From positions 186,001 to 250,000 of the forward strand of contig NZ_PYVW01000003.1 in the NCBI RefSeq assembly GCF_003056355.1: a stretch of 64,000 nucleotides of DNA, given 5' to 3'. The notes under the pieces were generated by a model. It was not told the origin of the DNA, did no database searches, and saw only the letters and a list, made by a program, of their open reading frames with translations. Shown piece after piece: positions 22,786-31,270 of the stretch; the stretch's first letter is position 1; each line of letters opens with the position of its first letter. Position numbers and translations under genes: made by a program. Source of the stretch: Devosia naphthalenivorans. Its GTDB lineage: Bacteria; Pseudomonadota; Alphaproteobacteria; Rhizobiales; Devosiaceae.

Positions 22786-23527
22786 CGGCATAGCTCCCCA
22801 GATAGGCTTCGCGCACGCGTGCGTCCTTGCCGACTTCGGCCGGCGTGCCGTCAAAAATGATCGCTCCAGCCGCCAGCACGACAACGCGCTGCGCAAAGCG
22901 GAATACGAAATCCATGTCATGCTCGATCATCAGCACGGCGAGGCCGGGCGGCAGCTGCGCCAGCGCCCGCTCGATCAGCACCGTATCGGAACTGGGCACC
23001 CCCGCCGCCGGCTCATCGAGCAGCAACACCTTGGGCCGCAACGCCATCGCCAGCGCAATCTCCAGCAGCCGTTGCTGCCCATACGCGATCTCCGCCACCG
23101 GCGTCCGCGCAATCCCCCCAAGCCCCAGCAGTGCTAGAATAGACCCAATCTCCTCCACCACCTCCGGCATAGTTTTGAAATTTGTAAAAAGATGTCCAGA
23201 TCGTCCAAGCCTCTGCAGGATCGCGAGGGCCACATGTTCCTCCGGGGTCATCTCGGAAAATAGCCGGGTGACCTGAAAACTGCGAACCAGCCCCTGCTTC
23301 ACGCGCTGCGTGGGCGAGGCTTTCGTCACATTTTGGCCATCAAGATGAACGGTGCCCGAAAGCGGCTTCAGGTGCCCGGTGACCAGATTGACGAACGTCG
23401 TCTTGCCGGCCCCGTTTGGGCCGATCAGCGCGATGCGGTCACCCTTCTGCAGGGACAGCGAGACATCGTCGGTAACGGCGAGGCCGCCAAAATTCTTGCG
23501 AAGGTTTTTGACTTCGAAAAGGCTCAT
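22766..23527 (-). CDS. livG: Branched-chain-amino-acid-type ABC transporter ATPase, LivG-like
   Basis: First ATPase subunit of the same importer, 253 residues. Walker A is GPNGAGKTT; Walker B reads VLLLDEPAAGVPSSDT. The family's C-terminal extension is present (GTPAEVGKDARVREAYLGSY), which is the mark of LivG against LivF. The usual signature LSGGQQ appears degenerate here (EIAYGQQRLLEIALAMA). Start at the ATG at 23527, overlapping the livM stop by 4 bases. Confidence 0.93.
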   Translation of the reverse strand: MSLFEVKNLRKNFGGLAVTDDVSLSLQKGDRIALIGPNGAGKTTFVNLVTGHLKPLSGTVHLDGQNVTKASPTQRVKQGLVRSFQVTRLFSEMTPEEHVALAILQRLGRSGHLFTNFKTMPEVVEEIGSILALLGLGGIARTPVAEIAYGQQRLLEIALAMALRPKVLLLDEPAAGVPSSDTVLIERALAQLPPGLAVLMIEHDMDFVFRFAQRVVVLAAGAIIFDGTPAEVGKDARVREAYLGSYADDRSVA

Positions 23528-24528
23528 GACCGGGCTCCCCGCATGCGCTTCCAGATTGCCTCGGCAGCGCCGGTCAAACCCTTGGGCGCGAACAGCACGA
23601 CGGCGACAAGCAGGCAACCCACAATAGTGAGCCAGTGGAATGGGTTAATGGCGGAAACGCGATCTTCGAACCAGACGAACACCAGCGTGCCGACCAGGGC
23701 GCCGAACAGCTTGCCCGTGCCGCCCAGCACCAGCATGACCAGTGCCTCGGCCGACAGGGTGAAGGAGAGGCTGTCGAGGCCCACGACCTTGGTGGCGATC
23801 GCAGAGAGCGCCCCACCGAGCCCCGCGACGGCGCCAGCAATGGCATACATCTTGACCAGGGTGAAATAAACCGGCGCACCCATGGCGCGGATGCGGACCG
23901 GGTCCTGCTTGATACCGCGGCAGAGCATGCCAAAGGGCGAGCGCACGATGATGCGCAGGACGACGAAGACGACGAGCAGCAGCACGACCGACATGATAAA
24001 GGCGGTGCGCCCGAAGAGATCGAAGCGAAACATGCCGAACAATGCCGAGGGCGAGATGCCCGAGAGCCCGTCGCTGCCGCCGGTCCAGCCCGAGAGCTTG
24101 TTGGCCGCTTCATGGGCAAGCGACACGACGGCAATGGAGAGCACAAGCTGGCTAAGCCCATGGCCGCGCAGGATAACGAGGCTGGAGATTGCACCAGCCG
24201 CCGCGCCTGCAAGCGCGCCGACTGCCAGCATCAGCAGTGGATCGGTTATGCCGAACTTGGCCGCGACAATGCCGGCGGCATAGGCACCCGCGCCGAACAG
24301 CGTGGCATGGCCAAGGGTTGCGACGCCGGAATAGCCGGTGACCAGATCGAGCGACAGCACCAGCAGCATCATTGCGACGATGCGCGTCAGGAGCGCCAGA
24401 TTACTGGGAAACAGGAAAAACAACGCCACGGCGACAGCGGCGAGAATCAGCACGGCGACGAGATCGCGCGTGACGGACCGACGCCACAGAGGTGTCGAAG
24501 CGGATGGGTTCAAGGTCGTTTCGCTCAT
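23524..24528 (-). CDS. livM: Branched-chain-amino-acid-type ABC permease, LivM-like
   Basis: Inner-membrane permease of 334 residues with about nine to ten hydrophobic segments. It has the LivM N-terminal core (LSLDLVTGYSGVATLGHATLFGAGAY) and the ATPase-coupling loop near FGMLCRGIKQDPVRIRAMG. Overlaps livH and livG by 4 bases each, so the operon is tightly coupled. Confidence 0.93.
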   Translation of the reverse strand: MSETTLNPSASTPLWRRSVTRDLVAVLILAAVAVALFFLFPSNLALLTRIVAMMLLVLSLDLVTGYSGVATLGHATLFGAGAYAAGIVAAKFGITDPLLMLAVGALAGAAAGAISSLVILRGHGLSQLVLSIAVVSLAHEAANKLSGWTGGSDGLSGISPSALFGMFRFDLFGRTAFIMSVVLLLVVFVVLRIIVRSPFGMLCRGIKQDPVRIRAMGAPVYFTLVKMYAIAGAVAGLGGALSAIATKVVGLDSLSFTLSAEALVMLVLGGTGKLFGALVGTLVFVWFEDRVSAINPFHWLTIVGCLLVAVVLFAPKGLTGAAEAIWKRMRGARS

Positions 24529-25388
24529 TTGCTACGGCCCATCAGGCCATTGGGGAAGACGCAGACGATGGCGATCACGGCGAGATAAAAGAAGAACTCG
24601 CCATATTCGGGCATCAGATAGCGTCCCGTGGTTTGTACGGCGCCAAGCAACAGCGCCGCGACCAGCGCGCCGGTGATGGACCCTGCCCCGCCGACCGAAA
24701 CCACGACAAGGAATGTCACCATGTAGTGCAGCGCGTAATAGGGCTCGATGGGGAGCAATTGGGCCCCGACGACGCCGCCCAGCGCGGCAAGGCCCACGGC
24801 CAGCGCGAAGCTGACGGCATAGATGATCTTGGTCCTGATTCCGAGCGCCCCGGCCATGGCAGCGTCATCGACGGAAGCGCGCAGGCGCACGCCGAACGGA
24901 GTGCGCTCGATGATGAACCAGAGGGCAATTGCCACGACGACACCAACGGCGGCGGCAAACAGCTTGTGCGCGGCGATGGTGCGGAACCCCAGGTCAACCG
25001 GGCCCTGCAACTGACTAGGCAGCGCTATGGTCTTGAGCGTTGGGCCCATGGCGAAATTGGCAATGCCGATAATGGCAAAGGTGATGCCGATGGTCATCAG
25101 CACCTGGGTAAGTTCGGGCGCGCCATAGATGCGGCGATAGAGGAAACGCTCCAACGGCACAGCGACCAGCATGGTGCCGAGGACGGCGGCAATGATGGCG
25201 ACGCCGAAGGGCAAGCCCATCTGCTGGGTGGCATAGGAGGCGATATAGCCACCGATCATGGCGAAGGCGCCATGAGCAAGGTTGACCACCTTCATCAAGC
25301 CCATGGTGACGCTGAGGCCGATGGAGATGATGAACAGCACCATGCCGTAGGACAGAGCATCCGCGCCGATGGAGAGTATGGTTTGCAA
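24525..25388 (-). CDS. livH: Branched-chain-amino-acid-type ABC permease, LivH-like
   Basis: Second inner-membrane permease, 287 residues, with the LivH start (SYGMVLFIISIGLSVTMGLM) followed by VVNLAHGAFAMIGGYIA and the cytoplasmic coupling segment FGVRLRASVDDAAMAGALGI. It follows the binding-protein gene after a 175-base gap holding a strong palindrome. Confidence 0.93.
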   Translation of the reverse strand: MQTILSIGADALSYGMVLFIISIGLSVTMGLMKVVNLAHGAFAMIGGYIASYATQQMGLPFGVAIIAAVLGTMLVAVPLERFLYRRIYGAPELTQVLMTIGITFAIIGIANFAMGPTLKTIALPSQLQGPVDLGFRTIAAHKLFAAAVGVVVAIALWFIIERTPFGVRLRASVDDAAMAGALGIRTKIIYAVSFALAVGLAALGGVVGAQLLPIEPYYALHYMVTFLVVVSVGGAGSITGALVAALLLGAVQTTGRYLMPEYGEFFFYLAVIAIVCVFPNGLMGRSK

Positions 25389-25432
25389 GGAAAACCTTTC
25401 GGCTTGAGGTAGACGCGTGATTAAGCCGCAGC

Positions 25433-25514
25433 GCTGCCCTCGGACTTGATCCGAGGGTCACTTGCAATGCAAGCACGAGCGACGCGAGGTCCTCGGGTCA
25501 AGCCCGAGGACAGC
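25433..25514. repeat. 82-bp imperfect palindrome between the binding-protein gene and livH
   Basis: Arms of about 27 bases (CCTCGGACTTGATCCGAGGG on one side, CCTCGGGTCAAGCCCGAGGA on the other, inverted to each other with a few mismatches) surround about 28 bases. Each arm is itself a hairpin. It lies in the transcript between the solute-binding-protein gene and the first permease gene, where such REP-like hairpins protect the upstream message and lower downstream expression. Confidence 0.75.
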
Positions 25515-25563
25515 ACGGGGTTTGCGGCGGCACAGGCGCAGAAATGCCTGCGCCTGCATACCC

Positions 25564-26730
25564 CTACGGCGCTTTCCAGCCTGGATCGCCCTGGTTTTCG
25601 AAGGTCTGGATTTCGCGGTTTATATACTGCCCATCCTCCTGGGCGACTTCGCGCAGGTAGATATTTTGCGTCAGGTGGCGGTTTTCGGGGTTGATGGAGA
25701 CCGGGCCGCGCGGGCTGACCCAGGACAGGCCCTTGACGGCTTCGACGGCCGCGGCGGCGTCCTGGTTGCCGCCGGTGGCTTCGATCATCTTGGAGATGAC
25801 ATACATGCCGTCATAAGCGCCGACGGCGGGGAAGCTCAGTTCCGAAGCGCTGCCGATGGCCTTGGAGGCGGCTTCAACGAACACTTCGTTTTCGGGCGAG
25901 TCGTGGCTGACGGCATAGTGGAATGTGGTGAGCAGGCCCACGGCGTTGTCGCCAAGAGCGGCCAGATCGGGCTCCTGGGTCAGGTCGCCCGGCGCCAGCA
26001 GCGTTACGCCGGCATCCTTGAGGCCGTTTTCGACATAGGCCTGAACAAAGCCGAGAGTGGCGGGACCGGCTGGCAGGAAGGCGAACACGGCTTCGGCGCC
26101 CGAATCCTTGATGCGCTGCATCATGGGGCTGAAATCATTGGTGTTCATGGGCATGCGGACCGATTCCACGATCTCGCCACCGGCCTCGGTGAAGCCGGCA
26201 ACGAACGCGGCTTCGGAGTCGACGCCCGGGCCGTAGTCGGACACCACGGTGATGACCTTGTCGATGCCACGCTCGCGCGCCACGGCCGCCATCGGGGTCG
26301 ATGTCTGCCAGGTGGTGAAGGAGGTGCGCACCACATAAGGGCTGGCATTAACGATGGCCGAAGTGGCGGCGTTGAACACCACCATGGGCACATTGCCTTC
26401 CTCAAGGATCGGCGCGGCAGCCATGGCGTCCGGGGTATAGTAATAACCCGCCAGATATTGCACGCCCTCGCTGACGATCAGTTCCTGGGTCAGCGCGGCG
26501 GACTGAGCCGGATCGGGGGCAGGCAGATCACGGTAGACGATCTCGATGGTATCGTCGCCGATCGTGTTGCCGTTGATGGCGAGCCACGCATCGATACCGG
26601 CCTGGAAATTCTTGCCCTGCAGGGCGGCCGGGCCCGAGAATGGGCCCACAACGCCGATCTTTATGGTGTCAGCAAAGGCAACACTGCTGGTCAGGGCCAG
26701 CGTCAGGCTCGCAAGAAGCAGCTTTGACAT
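25564..26730 (-). CDS. ABC transporter periplasmic binding protein, LivK-like
   Basis: A 388-residue type I periplasmic binding protein, first gene of the Liv-type operon. A signal peptide is clear (MSKLLLASLTLALTSSVAFA, then DTIKIGVVGPFSGPAAL). The mature part has the two-lobed receptor pattern, with YYYTPDAMAAAPILEE and FNAATSAIVNASPYVVRTSF near the ligand site. It resembles HAAT receptors found with aromatic-degradation genes (4-hydroxybenzoate, benzoate, protocatechuate) as much as LivK; the ligand is inferred from position beside pobA and pca genes. Confidence 0.88.
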   Translation of the reverse strand: MSKLLLASLTLALTSSVAFADTIKIGVVGPFSGPAALQGKNFQAGIDAWLAINGNTIGDDTIEIVYRDLPAPDPAQSAALTQELIVSEGVQYLAGYYYTPDAMAAAPILEEGNVPMVVFNAATSAIVNASPYVVRTSFTTWQTSTPMAAVARERGIDKVITVVSDYGPGVDSEAAFVAGFTEAGGEIVESVRMPMNTNDFSPMMQRIKDSGAEAVFAFLPAGPATLGFVQAYVENGLKDAGVTLLAPGDLTQEPDLAALGDNAVGLLTTFHYAVSHDSPENEVFVEAASKAIGSASELSFPAVGAYDGMYVISKMIEATGGNQDAAAAVEAVKGLSWVSPRGPVSINPENRHLTQNIYLREVAQEDGQYINREIQTFENQGDPGWKAP

Positions 26731-26893
26731 GTTTTCTGTTCTCCCTCAGCGGCCATGATGCCGCTGCTCCCCGGATCTCGCATCCGTATCGGCGCATAGT
26801 GATGACTCGTTGGCCGGGATGGAAATGAATTCGTTGGGAGTTTACATAACCTCCGGGTAATTGATTACAGCATGTCGCGGTCAGGCGGCGTAC

Positions 26894-26960
26894 GGCTTGA
26901 GCCGGGAGGGTGAACCCCTCACCGCCGCCTCGCGCCGGTCTCTACCTCAGGTGCGAGTTG
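26894..26960. repeat. Intergenic repeat, family B, copy 1
   Basis: GGCTTGAGCCGGGAGGGTGA...ACCCCTCACC...CGCCGGTCTCTACCTCAGG...GCGAG is clearly related to 33101-33172. The copy lies between the Liv binding-protein gene promoter and the aroQ 3' end. The remaining 280-base gap shows no gene. The internal GGCTTGAGCC is a palindrome. Confidence 0.65.
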
Positions 26961-27010
26961 GGTTGTGGATAGCCCGCTGGCATAGCGAAGGGCGAATGGG
27001 CCGGAGCTTG

Positions 27011-27448
27011 TTAGCTCCGGCTTTCGATCATGTTCAGGAGGGCGGCGATGCCCGTCGCATACCCCGTGGCGCCTAGGCCCGCCATGACGGCGTCGGCGCG
27101 CATGGAGACATAGGAGCGGTGGTAGATCGCTTCGCGCCGGTGCACGTTGGAGATGTGGAATTCGATGACCGGGCCCTCGAACATCTTGAGGGCGTCGAGC
27201 AGCGCGATCGAAGTGAAGGTGAAGGCGGCGGGATTGATGAGAATCCCTGCCCCTTCGTCGATTGCCTCATGAACCCAGTCGATCAGTTTTTCTTCGCTGT
27301 TGGTCTGGTGGAACACGACCGGTCGGTCGCCGGCGGCGCTGCGGCAGATCTGCTCTACCTCGGCCAGGGTCGTGGTGCCATAGATGGCCGGTTCGCGCTT
27401 GCCCAGGCGGTTGAGATTGGGGCCGTTCAAAACATAGATGGGCTTCAT
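27011..27448 (-). CDS. aroQ: Type II 3-dehydroquinate dehydratase
   Basis: Interconverts 3-dehydroquinate and 3-dehydroshikimate. The 145-residue, flavodoxin-like type II enzyme has the start IYVLNGPNLNRLGKREPAIYG with the catalytic Tyr, and the catalytic His in PVIEFHISNVHRREAI. Start set at the ATG at 27448, overlapping the TRAP large-permease stop by 4 bases. Being coupled to an importer and not to aromatic biosynthesis genes, it most likely works in catabolism (the QuiB/QutE role), turning quinate-derived dehydroquinate into dehydroshikimate for QuiC. Confidence 0.94.
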   Translation of the reverse strand: MKPIYVLNGPNLNRLGKREPAIYGTTTLAEVEQICRSAAGDRPVVFHQTNSEEKLIDWVHEAIDEGAGILINPAAFTFTSIALLDALKMFEGPVIEFHISNVHRREAIYHRSYVSMRADAVMAGLGATGYATGIAALLNMIESRS

Positions 27449-28752
27449 AGCGCGGCTCCATAGCCAAACATTTTGGGCAGCCACAACACCGTTTCGGGCA
27501 CGAAGGTGAAGAGGATCAGCGCCAGAACCAGACCGAAGAGGAAGGGCATGACATCGCCCACGATGGCCCGCATCGGGGCACCGGAGATGCGCGTCATGAT
27601 GAAGAGCAGCATGCCATAGGGCGGAGTTATCAGACCGAGCATGATATTGACCACGACGACGACGCCGAAATGCACCAGGTCGATGCCAAGCGCCTGAGCG
27701 GTCGGAATCAGCACCGGAACGATGACCAGCAGGATGGTGGTGCCTTCCAGCAGGCAGCCAAGCACCAGCAGCAGGATATTGACCGCCAGGAGGAAGGTGA
27801 TCGGGTTGAGATCCCAGGCCAGAAGCAGGGCGCTCAGGCTGTTGGGGATGTTTTCGACGGTCACGACATAGTTGAACACCAGGGCACCGGCGATCAGCAT
27901 GCCGATGGAGGCCGTGGTCTTGGCGCTGGTCAACAGTGCTTCATAGAGCGCTGGCAGGCTGACGCTGCGATAGACGACGACGGAAATCACCAGCGCATAG
28001 AAGGCTGCGACCGCGGCCGCCTCGGTGGGCGTGGTGATGCCGCCATAGATGCCGTACATCAGGACGATCGGCATGAAGAGAACCGGCAGCGCATGCCAGG
28101 TCATTTTTGGCAGCTCGCGCAGGGGCGTCGGCTTTTCGACCGGGAAGTTCCGGGTGCGGGCCGTAATGCCAACCTGGATCATCATGAAGCCCGCCATCAG
28201 CAGGCCGGGAACAACGCCGGCCAGGAACAGATATCCGATGGAGGCATCGGCAATCAGCGCATAGAGCACCATCGGGATCGACGGCGGGATGATGGGGCCG
28301 ATAACGGCGGTAGCAGCGGTCAGCGCAGCCGCGAAGCTGGGCGTGTACTTGTTATCCTGCGTCATCATGTGCTGCATCATCTTGCCGGAGCCCGCGGCGT
28401 CGGCGATGGCCGAGCCGGACATGCCGGCAAAGACAATGGATTGGAGGATATTGACCTGGGCAAGACCGCCACGAAAGCGCCCCACCACCGCGTCGCACCA
28501 GCGCAGCAGGCGCTCGGAAAGCGTGCCGGAATTCATGATCTCGGCGGCCAGGATGAACAGCGGCACGGCCAACATGATGTAGTTGGAATACATGCCGTTT
28601 AGGAACTGCTCGGCAACGATGCCCATGTCCTGCCCGCGCATCAGCAAATAGAGCACGGAGGCGCAGATCATCGAGAGGCCCATGGGCAGGCCGAACACCG
28701 ACAGGATGATAATCAGCCCGAGGGCGAGGGTGAAAGCGAGGGAAAGGTTCAT
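27445..28752 (-). CDS. TRAP transporter large permease subunit (DctM-like)
   Basis: Ion-coupled permease of a DctPQM-type tripartite importer: 435 residues, about 12 membrane helices, with the conserved VPLFILAAEIMNSG and MSGSAIADAAGSG motifs and the late FGVVVVVNIMLGLITPPYG motif. It is co-transcribed with dctQ upstream and aroQ downstream by 4-base overlaps. Linkage to aroQ, aroE and quiC suggests quinate or shikimate as substrate. Confidence 0.94.
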   Translation of the reverse strand: MNLSLAFTLALGLIIILSVFGLPMGLSMICASVLYLLMRGQDMGIVAEQFLNGMYSNYIMLAVPLFILAAEIMNSGTLSERLLRWCDAVVGRFRGGLAQVNILQSIVFAGMSGSAIADAAGSGKMMQHMMTQDNKYTPSFAAALTAATAVIGPIIPPSIPMVLYALIADASIGYLFLAGVVPGLLMAGFMMIQVGITARTRNFPVEKPTPLRELPKMTWHALPVLFMPIVLMYGIYGGITTPTEAAAVAAFYALVISVVVYRSVSLPALYEALLTSAKTTASIGMLIAGALVFNYVVTVENIPNSLSALLLAWDLNPITFLLAVNILLLVLGCLLEGTTILLVIVPVLIPTAQALGIDLVHFGVVVVVNIMLGLITPPYGMLLFIMTRISGAPMRAIVGDVMPFLFGLVLALILFTFVPETVLWLPKMFGYGAAL

Positions 28753-29267
28753 ACGCCGGAACTTGCCTTGGTGGGATCGAAGGCCTCCGGCGTCTTGCCC
28801 CAGATGGCCTGGTAGCCGAGCCAGAATTGTCGAACGATCGCTGCCACCGCAAAGATGGCGTAGATGGAATAGAGCCAGTCGAACCGGATCTTGAGATAGG
28901 CGGTCTTTTCGACCTTCATGAAGGTGACGTAGTCAACTACCGCCGGCAGCGAGATGGAGAAAAAGAAGATCAGGGCGATGGCCGTGACCACCACGAGTGC
29001 CCGCCGCCAGCGGTCGCTCACCGAAGCATAGAGGATATCGAAACGGATTTCCTCGCTGTCCCGAACCACGAACGCCGTGCCGAACAACACCATCCAGAGC
29101 CACATGATGACGCTGATTTCATGCGTCCAGCCTATCGGCAGGTTGAGCACGTAGCGGAACACGATCTGCAAGATGAACACGCTGAACATCACGCCGAGCA
29201 TGGCTGCAAGAACGTTTTCGGCGCGGGCATGCAGCCACGCCCCAAGGGCGGCAAGTCGAGGCTTCAT
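28749..29267 (-). CDS. TRAP transporter small permease subunit (DctQ-like)
   Basis: A 172-residue protein with four hydrophobic helices, including FRYVLNLPIGWTHEISVIMWLWMVLFGTAF with the WTxE-type motif of DctQ proteins. It overlaps the large subunit by 4 bases and follows the binding-protein gene after a 75-base gap that holds a nested hairpin. Confidence 0.92.
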   Translation of the reverse strand: MKPRLAALGAWLHARAENVLAAMLGVMFSVFILQIVFRYVLNLPIGWTHEISVIMWLWMVLFGTAFVVRDSEEIRFDILYASVSDRWRRALVVVTAIALIFFFSISLPAVVDYVTFMKVEKTAYLKIRFDWLYSIYAIFAVAAIVRQFWLGYQAIWGKTPEAFDPTKASSGV

Positions 29268-29298
29268 CGGGCGGCTCCGGGGCGGAGAATTTGCCGGG

Positions 29299-29329
29299 GT
29301 GGTGGCACCGGTTGGACCGGCTCCACCAC
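29299..29329 (-). promoter_or_regulatory. Nested hairpin between dctP-like and dctQ-like genes
   Basis: GTGGTGG pairs with CCACCAC, and inside them CCGGT pairs with ACCGG around a TGG loop, with a 2-base mismatch on each side. No T-tract follows on the minus strand, so it is more likely an mRNA-stabilising or attenuating structure that keeps binding-protein expression above permease expression. Confidence 0.55.
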
Positions 29330-29342
29330 ATTCCGAAAGAGA

Positions 29343-30323
29343 CTAGAGCGCGTTGATCTTGTCGACTACGCCTTCGGGCCAATCCTTGGCCAGATCGGAG
29401 TCCAGATACATCTGCTGGGCGTAGGTGCGGAAGGCGTCCAGATCGGGCTCATAGATCTTGAGGCCGGCGCCTTCGAATTGGGTCAAGAGTTCTGCTTCAC
29501 GATCCAGATGCGCCTGCTGGCTGAAGTCGATGGCGGCGGTGGCAGCAGCCTGCACCTTTTCCTGCTGCTCGGGCGTCATCGCGTTGAAGGTTTCGCTCGA
29601 AATCACCAGCAGGTCATAACCAACCAGGTGCGAGGTGAGGACGATCTGGTCCATCACTTCATAGAACTTCATGTTTTCCACGTTGGGCAGCGGGTTGTCC
29701 TGCCCGTCGATGGCGCCGGTTTGCAGGCCGGTGTAGACCTCGGCATAGGCCATCGGCGTCGGGTTGGCGCCTAGAGCCGTGCCCAGGAACTGCCATGCGT
29801 CACCGCCGGGCATGCGCAGCTTGATGCCAGCCATATCCTCGGGAGTCTTGATCTCCTTGTCGATACGCAAGCCAACCTGACGTGCGCCAAAATAGGTCGG
29901 CCCAAGGATGTGAACACCCAACTGGTCCTCGGCCATCTGCTTGAATTCGGTGCCGAGATCGCTGTCGAAGAAGGTACGCAGATGCGCCGCATCACGGAAC
30001 AGATAGGCCGAGGTCAGCGCCGACCATGCCGGAATCTGGTTGGAGATATCCTGCGGGGCGATGTTCCCCATTTCGAGGTTGCCGCGCTGCAGCGCCACCA
30101 ATTCGGTGCCCTGCTTAAACAGATTGCCGCCGTAGTACGGCTCAAGCGTGAACTCGTCGGCGATCTGGCCGGCGAACAGATCCATCATCTCGGCGCGGAT
30201 GTCCTGTTCCGAGAACACGGCGGAAAACCGCAGCACCGGCTTATCTTGGGCCATGGTGGGCATGGCGGCCGCCAGCATCAAGCCGCCGAGCAGCACCGCG
30301 CGGCGCGTAAAACCAAATCGCAT
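29343..30323 (-). CDS. TRAP transporter periplasmic binding protein (DctP-like)
   Basis: Solute receptor of 326 residues, first gene of the dctP-Q-M-aroQ operon. Signal peptide MRFGFTRRAVLLGGLMLAAA is cleaved near PTMA-QD. The family markers are IKLRMPGGDAWQFLGTALGA and the VYTGLQTGAIDGQDNPL motif with the Arg that binds a substrate carboxylate (LRMP). An 18-bp palindrome shared with aroE/tetR and quiC lies 87 bases before its ATG. Likely ligand quinate or shikimate, by context. Confidence 0.93.
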   Translation of the reverse strand: MRFGFTRRAVLLGGLMLAAAMPTMAQDKPVLRFSAVFSEQDIRAEMMDLFAGQIADEFTLEPYYGGNLFKQGTELVALQRGNLEMGNIAPQDISNQIPAWSALTSAYLFRDAAHLRTFFDSDLGTEFKQMAEDQLGVHILGPTYFGARQVGLRIDKEIKTPEDMAGIKLRMPGGDAWQFLGTALGANPTPMAYAEVYTGLQTGAIDGQDNPLPNVENMKFYEVMDQIVLTSHLVGYDLLVISSETFNAMTPEQQEKVQAAATAAIDFSQQAHLDREAELLTQFEGAGLKIYEPDLDAFRTYAQQMYLDSDLAKDWPEGVVDKINAL

Positions 30324-30409
30324 TGTAATCCTCCCAATGTCGCCTGCGGGGCAGGCATCCTCATTAGACGCGCAGCTGATTGCTGCCGTTTTCCGTCTTG
30401 CGCCACAAT

Positions 30410-30427
30410 GTACGAAACAGTTCGTTC
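30410..30427. promoter_or_regulatory. TetR-regulon palindrome, site 1 (dctP promoter)
   Basis: GTACGAAACAGTTCGTTC matches the ideal palindrome GTACGAACTAGTTCGTAC at 15 of 18 positions, with both halves at 7 of 8. It sits in the gap between dctP and the divergent GntR gene. See the sites at 32298 and 33282. Confidence 0.7.
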
Positions 30428-30568
30428 AAGTCAATGACCGTTTCGGATTGAGTGCAGAATAGCGGCTCATTCAAAAATCGTCATGCGTTTTTATTTTCCT
30501 CAGACACTTTTGTGTAGCTTTGACGTTTCGGGTGCCCTTTGGTACAAGGCGCAAAGCGGAGACGAAAA

Positions 30569-31258
30569 TTGAGCGAAGACAAACCGACGGTCGATGAGGG
30601 CGTGGCAGAGCTGGCGTTCCGCCGCATCCGGGACGACATCATTGCCGGCGCGTTGCCGCCGCGCAAAAAGCTCAAACTAGACACGCTCAAGACGCGGTAC
30701 GGCGCAAGCGTCAGTACCTTGCGCGAGATCCTCAACCGCCTGGCCAGCGAGAATCTCGTGGTTGCCGAGGGACAGCGCGGCTTCGAGGTGACGCCCGCCA
30801 CTGCTGACAATCTGCGGGAAGTCGCCGATCTACGCCTGCTGCTCGAGAGCCACGCGCTGCGGCTGTCACTGGCGGCGGGCGACCTCGACTGGGAGGGAAA
30901 GGTGGTGGCCGCCCACCATAAGCTGTCTGTCGTAGAGGGTCAGTTGCTGAGTGGGGAGATCGAACGCACCGCACAATGGGTGCGCTACGATTTCGCTTTC
31001 CACAACGCGTTGATTTCGGCCTGCGGCTCGCGGACGCTGCTGAATCTGCATGCGTCGGTATTCGACCGTTTTATCCGTTACCACATGTTGGCCGAGAGTT
31101 TTCGGGGCGACGCGGTGACGCACGACCACAAGGCGCTGTTCGAATTGGCCATGCAGCGCGATATCGAGGGCAGCGTGAGCAGGCTGACCAGCCACATCAG
31201 GAGTGGCGTGGACCATGTAATTGGCACCGGGCGGATCGAGGAGAAGCGGGGCCGGTAG
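30569..31258 (+). CDS. GntR-family regulator, FadR/FCD subclass
   Basis: A 229-residue regulator with an N-terminal winged helix (VAELAFRRIRDDIIAGALPP, then RYGASVSTLREILNRLASEN) and a C-terminal FCD effector domain (LREVADLRLLLESHALRL, DFAFHNALISACGSRTLLNL, with the metal-binding D-H-H pattern including SHIRSGVDHV). Start placed at the TTG at 30569 with GGAG 7 bases upstream; a TTG at 30539 is less supported. It is divergent from the TRAP operon and convergent with aroE, so it probably also controls the importer. Confidence 0.85.
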   Translation: MSEDKPTVDEGVAELAFRRIRDDIIAGALPPRKKLKLDTLKTRYGASVSTLREILNRLASENLVVAEGQRGFEVTPATADNLREVADLRLLLESHALRLSLAAGDLDWEGKVVAAHHKLSVVEGQLLSGEIERTAQWVRYDFAFHNALISACGSRTLLNLHASVFDRFIRYHMLAESFRGDAVTHDHKALFELAMQRDIEGSVSRLTSHIRSGVDHVIGTGRIEEKRGR

Positions 31259-31270
31259 CAGGAGCCGGGA

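Noticed and set aside
25433..25514. Rho-independent terminator of the Liv receptor gene
   Set aside because: No T-run follows on the minus strand, and livH needs read-through; a stabilising hairpin is more likely.
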